NCBI GenBank assembly: GCA_919901875.1
Contig: CAKKQG010000103.1
Span: 1 to 7,079 of the forward strand
Reading direction: 5' to 3'
DNA: 7,079 bases
Source: Anaerolineales bacterium
Lineage (GTDB): Bacteria > Chloroflexota > Anaerolineae > Anaerolineales > VGOW01
The position numbers were made by a program, and so were the translations under genes. A model generated the notes under the pieces. It had not been told where the DNA came from. It ran no database searches and saw nothing but the letters and a program-made list of their open reading frames with translations. This document shows positions 4,854 to 7,079 of the stretch, in pieces. The first letter of the stretch is position 1. Each line of letters opens with the position of its first letter.

Positions 4854-6305
4854 TCATGCTCTAAACAAAGATAGCAGCGCCCGACTCGCCACATCCATCA
4901 ACGGCGCCGGGAGGAGACCCAGCACCACCGTGGCAACGGCGGTGACGCCGACAACCGCCCTCAACGGGATCGGCAACACAGCCTGACTCTCGCCGCCCGA
5001 CATCCACATCACCCGAATCACACGCAGATAATAAAAGGCTGAGATTAAACTCGTCGCCACGCCGATCACTGCCAGCCACATATACCCGGCGCTGATCGCC
5101 GCGCTGAAAACATAGACTTTACCCACAAAGCCCACAGTAGTCGGCAAACCCATCAGCGAAAACATAAACAACGCCATGGCAACCGCCAACAACGGTTGCT
5201 TCGCGCTCAAGCCCGCAAAATCTTCAATCGAGTTGCCTTCGCCTTGCTTCTTCTCAACAGCGATCACGATGGACCATGCGCCGAGATTCATGATCATGTA
5301 ACTGAGCAGATAAAACAACGCCGCGCTTGCCGCAAATTCTGAAAGCGAACCTTTGCCGCCGGCGACAGCCGCCATCAAAATATAACCGGCGTGGGCGATG
5401 GACGAATACGCCAACATACGTTTGATCGAACTTTGGGCAATCGCCGCCGTGTTGCCTAAGATCATTGTCAACGCCGCGATGATCGCTATGGCTGGAGCCC
5501 AGCTCGCGGCGAGAGCAGGAAACGCAGTAATGAAGACACGGAACAACGCCGCGAAGCCGCCGACTTTTGCGCCAACGGACATGAACGCCGTCACCACAGT
5601 CGGCGCGCCTTCATACACATCGGGCGTCCACATGTGGAAAGGCACAGCCGCGACTTTGAATCCCAGACCGACCAAGATCAACGCCGCGCCCGCCAACAAA
5701 ATGGGGTCGAGAGCTTTTGTCGCGCTCACGGTTGAAACGATCTGTTTAAAATTCGTGGCTCCTGTCGCGCCGTAAGTTAACGCAACACCATACACAAAAA
5801 AGCCCGAAGCAAACGCGCCGAGCAAAAAGTATTTAATCGCCGACTCTTCCGAATCAGATCGGGGTCGGGCAAAACCGGCAAGGATGTAAAGAGGGATCGA
5901 GAGAAGCTCTAACGCTAGAAAGACGACGATGAGATCGCTAGCGGAAGCCATCATCATCATGCCAACCACGCTGAACAATAGGAGGGGATAGTATTCGCCG
6001 CGATCAATGTTGTTCTTGCCCAGATAGGTCATCGCCAACAACACGCCGACAATGCCGGTGACGATCACAATCACGTTGAGGAAATGGGTGAAGCCATCCA
6101 ACATGATCATGCCGCCGAAGCCGGAAATGGTGAATTGCGACATGATCAGCACCATCACCAACGTGCCGACCAAACCCAGAATCGCCAGCCATGCGGTGAT
6201 CCACTTGCGATCCTTTGGCACGAAGAGATCAGCCAGCAAGAGCAGGCTCGCCCACGAGGCGAGGACGAAAACGGAAAAGATAGAGTTGAAATCAGAGGTT
6301 GTCAT
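4854..6305 (-). CDS. nuoN: NADH-quinone oxidoreductase subunit N (complex I)
   Basis: The 483-aa product is a full-length NuoN, one of the three antiporter-like proton-pumping subunits in the membrane arm of respiratory complex I. It has about 14 hydrophobic segments. Key charged residues of the channel are visible: E133 in ALELLSIPLY, K217 in VGLGFKVAAVPFHMWTPDVYEGAP, K247 in FMSVGAKVGGF, and K396 in TTVGFVGKVYVF. The VPFHMWTPDVYEGAP block and the SSIAHAGYIL segment (301-310) are hallmarks of the NuoL/M/N family, and the length is typical for NuoN. The ATG at 6305-6303 overlaps the TGA of the upstream nucleotidyltransferase gene (ATGA), with only a weak purine-rich stretch (AAAG) upstream, so translation is probably coupled. 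nuoM, the usual upstream neighbour, is not adjacent. The downstream side closes with two hairpins, so nuoN is the last gene of its transcript. Confidence 0.96.
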   Translation of the reverse strand: MTTSDFNSIFSVFVLASWASLLLLADLFVPKDRKWITAWLAILGLVGTLVMVLIMSQFTISGFGGMIMLDGFTHFLNVIVIVTGIVGVLLAMTYLGKNNIDRGEYYPLLLFSVVGMMMMASASDLIVVFLALELLSIPLYILAGFARPRSDSEESAIKYFLLGAFASGFFVYGVALTYGATGATNFKQIVSTVSATKALDPILLAGAALILVGLGFKVAAVPFHMWTPDVYEGAPTVVTAFMSVGAKVGGFAALFRVFITAFPALAASWAPAIAIIAALTMILGNTAAIAQSSIKRMLAYSSIAHAGYILMAAVAGGKGSLSEFAASAALFYLLSYMIMNLGAWSIVIAVEKKQGEGNSIEDFAGLSAKQPLLAVAMALFMFSLMGLPTTVGFVGKVYVFSAAISAGYMWLAVIGVATSLISAFYYLRVIRVMWMSGGESQAVLPIPLRAVVGVTAVATVVLGLLPAPLMDVASRALLSLFRA

Positions 6306-6862
6306 GTAGTTACTTTAGCTAAAAGATTGGCAACAGAAATACGCGCCGCCCACGTTTCTAAATAATTGCGATCCAAGTCATTTTGCTTCAACGCCCAAAT
6401 AGATTGCACATCACGCCATTGGCGTTCACTATCCGAGATTTTGATCCACAGAAGTTTAGCAAGGATAATGTCTTCGGCGGTCAACGACCAAGCTTGCCGA
6501 TCCATAAACTTGACTCGGACTCTGCGCTTAAACTGTTCTTGGCTATAGGCGTCATCCTTCAGAGGCCAAAAGTCTATCTTCAATGTTGACTCGCCATCCA
6601 CGATGTTAAACATGGAACGGGTTCGCACCGCGTCCATCGCGTCAACTTCATCGTAGTAATACGATGGGTCTGGAAACGCTAGACCAAGTTTCGTTACATC
6701 TTCTGCCTTCAATGCTACGACAACATCTAGATCATGCGTCGAACGCACAATACCGTAGGCATTGATCACCCACGATCCCGTAATGGCGTAGTCAATGCCG
6801 CTTGCTTCAAGCGCATCAAGGGCGCGGTAAAGCGCGTCGAGTTGGTCTGAAGGTTGTGCCAT
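6302..6862 (-). CDS. nucleotidyltransferase-fold protein, possibly toxin-antitoxin-like
   Basis: The 186-aa product has the minimal nucleotidyltransferase signature: G29-S30 in ITGSWVINAYG, the metal-binding pair D44-x-D46 in STHDLDVVV, and a third acid D97 in LKIDFWPL. The second half, TAEDIILAKLLWIKISDSERQWRDVQSIW and then LDRNYLETWAARISVANLL, is a helical domain I associate with small stand-alone nucleotidyltransferases, common in cyanobacteria and Chloroflexota, that are encoded beside a short helical protein. Related folds include antitoxin/toxin transferases (MNT, AbiEii/MenA types) that add nucleotides to a partner protein or tRNA, so modification of a protein or RNA is possible, but the target here is unknown. 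All three acidic residues are present, suggesting an active enzyme. Its start overlaps the upstream small gene by 47 bases and its TGA overlaps the nuoN ATG, giving a tightly coupled three-gene string. GGAAG lies 3 bases before the ATG, which is close. Confidence 0.8.
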   Translation of the reverse strand: MAQPSDQLDALYRALDALEASGIDYAITGSWVINAYGIVRSTHDLDVVVALKAEDVTKLGLAFPDPSYYYDEVDAMDAVRTRSMFNIVDGESTLKIDFWPLKDDAYSQEQFKRRVRVKFMDRQAWSLTAEDIILAKLLWIKISDSERQWRDVQSIWALKQNDLDRNYLETWAARISVANLLAKVTT

Positions 6863-7079
6863 GCGCTTCCATGATCCGCCGTGTGGCTTCTAAATTGACC
6901 TGCGTTTTGTCCCAATCGGGATGCTCTTCACGTATTTTAGATCGCACCATATCCACCGCCACCTGACGCATCCCAACTACAATGAGCCAACGTTGTTCTA
7001 TCGTGAGCTTTTTCAATCGCTCAAGATAGAACTTCTCCACCTTCTCATTTTGAAATTCACCGAAGACAGTGATATACAT
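6816..7079 (-). CDS. small helical protein paired with the nucleotidyltransferase (5' end possibly outside the window)
   Basis: At least 87 residues are visible. The first visible codon is an ATG on the last bases of the window, so the true start could be this one or lie further upstream. The visible part is charged and probably mostly helical: NEKVEKFYLERLKKLTIEQR, then VVGMRQVAVDMVRSKIREEHPDWDKTQVNLEATRRIMEAHG. This resembles short partner proteins encoded just before stand-alone nucleotidyltransferases, which typically have a 'R..I....P.....E.RR......G' pattern. The last 13 residues (TTFRPTRRALPRP) lie in the 47-base overlap with the nucleotidyltransferase gene. It could be the antitoxin, target or regulatory partner of that enzyme; this is inference from position and size only. 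No promoter can be seen inside the window. Confidence 0.6.
   Translation of the reverse strand: MYITVFGEFQNEKVEKFYLERLKKLTIEQRWLIVVGMRQVAVDMVRSKIREEHPDWDKTQVNLEATRRIMEAHGTTFRPTRRALPRP

Noticed and set aside
5398..5775. Open + strand frame of 125 codons opposite nuoN
   Set aside because: It lies fully inside nuoN on the other strand, has an Ala/Thr-rich composition without a domain, and is explained as a shadow of a membrane-protein gene.
6580..6592. 13-base match tcaatgttgactc, shared with 4398-4410 in the lipoprotein promoter
   Set aside because: One such match is expected by chance at this window size, and the second copy is simply coding sequence of the nucleotidyltransferase (ESTL region).

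Overview
The window looks like chromosomal DNA of a free-living bacterium. My best guess is Chloroflexota (Anaerolineae-like). That is an inference from the style of the NuoN, the TldD-type protease and the M28 protein, and from the many short-period repeats between genes; no marker gene here settles it. Seven protein genes are supported, two of them cut by the window edges. There is no tRNA, rRNA, CRISPR array or complete insertion sequence, and no gene-free stretch longer than about 110 bases.

Left part (1-2863, + strand): the C-terminal end of a carbon-nitrogen hydrolase (nitrilase superfamily), a membrane-embedded M28 zinc aminopeptidase, and an MFS transporter, in a row with gaps of 45 and 48 bases. 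They may be co-transcribed. Each gene boundary here carries a different 7- or 8-base tandem repeat that starts at, beside or around the stop codon. The M28 gene also holds two repeat-like insertions that stay in frame: a perfect 33-base palindrome, and an almost G-free pyrimidine tract of about 110 bases that encodes an artificial-looking Ser/Leu/Ile/Phe stretch.

Middle (2903-4771): a tldD-type metalloprotease gene on the - strand with a TTG start, and a small lipoprotein gene on the + strand. They diverge from a 105-base intergenic region with a good sigma-70-type promoter for the lipoprotein. The usual TldE/PmbA partner is absent from the window. The lipoprotein gene and nuoN converge on two strong back-to-back hairpins; the first can terminate transcription in both directions.

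Right part (4854-7079, - strand): read leftwards, a small helical protein (cut by the window end), a nucleotidyltransferase-fold protein, and nuoN, the proton-pumping subunit N of respiratory complex I. The small protein overlaps the nucleotidyltransferase by 47 bases, and the nucleotidyltransferase stop overlaps the nuoN start as ATGA. A toxin-antitoxin-like or orphan nucleotidyltransferase pair is therefore translationally coupled to nuoN at the place where nuoM would be expected. This, and the repeat insertions in the M28 gene, are the most unusual points of the window.
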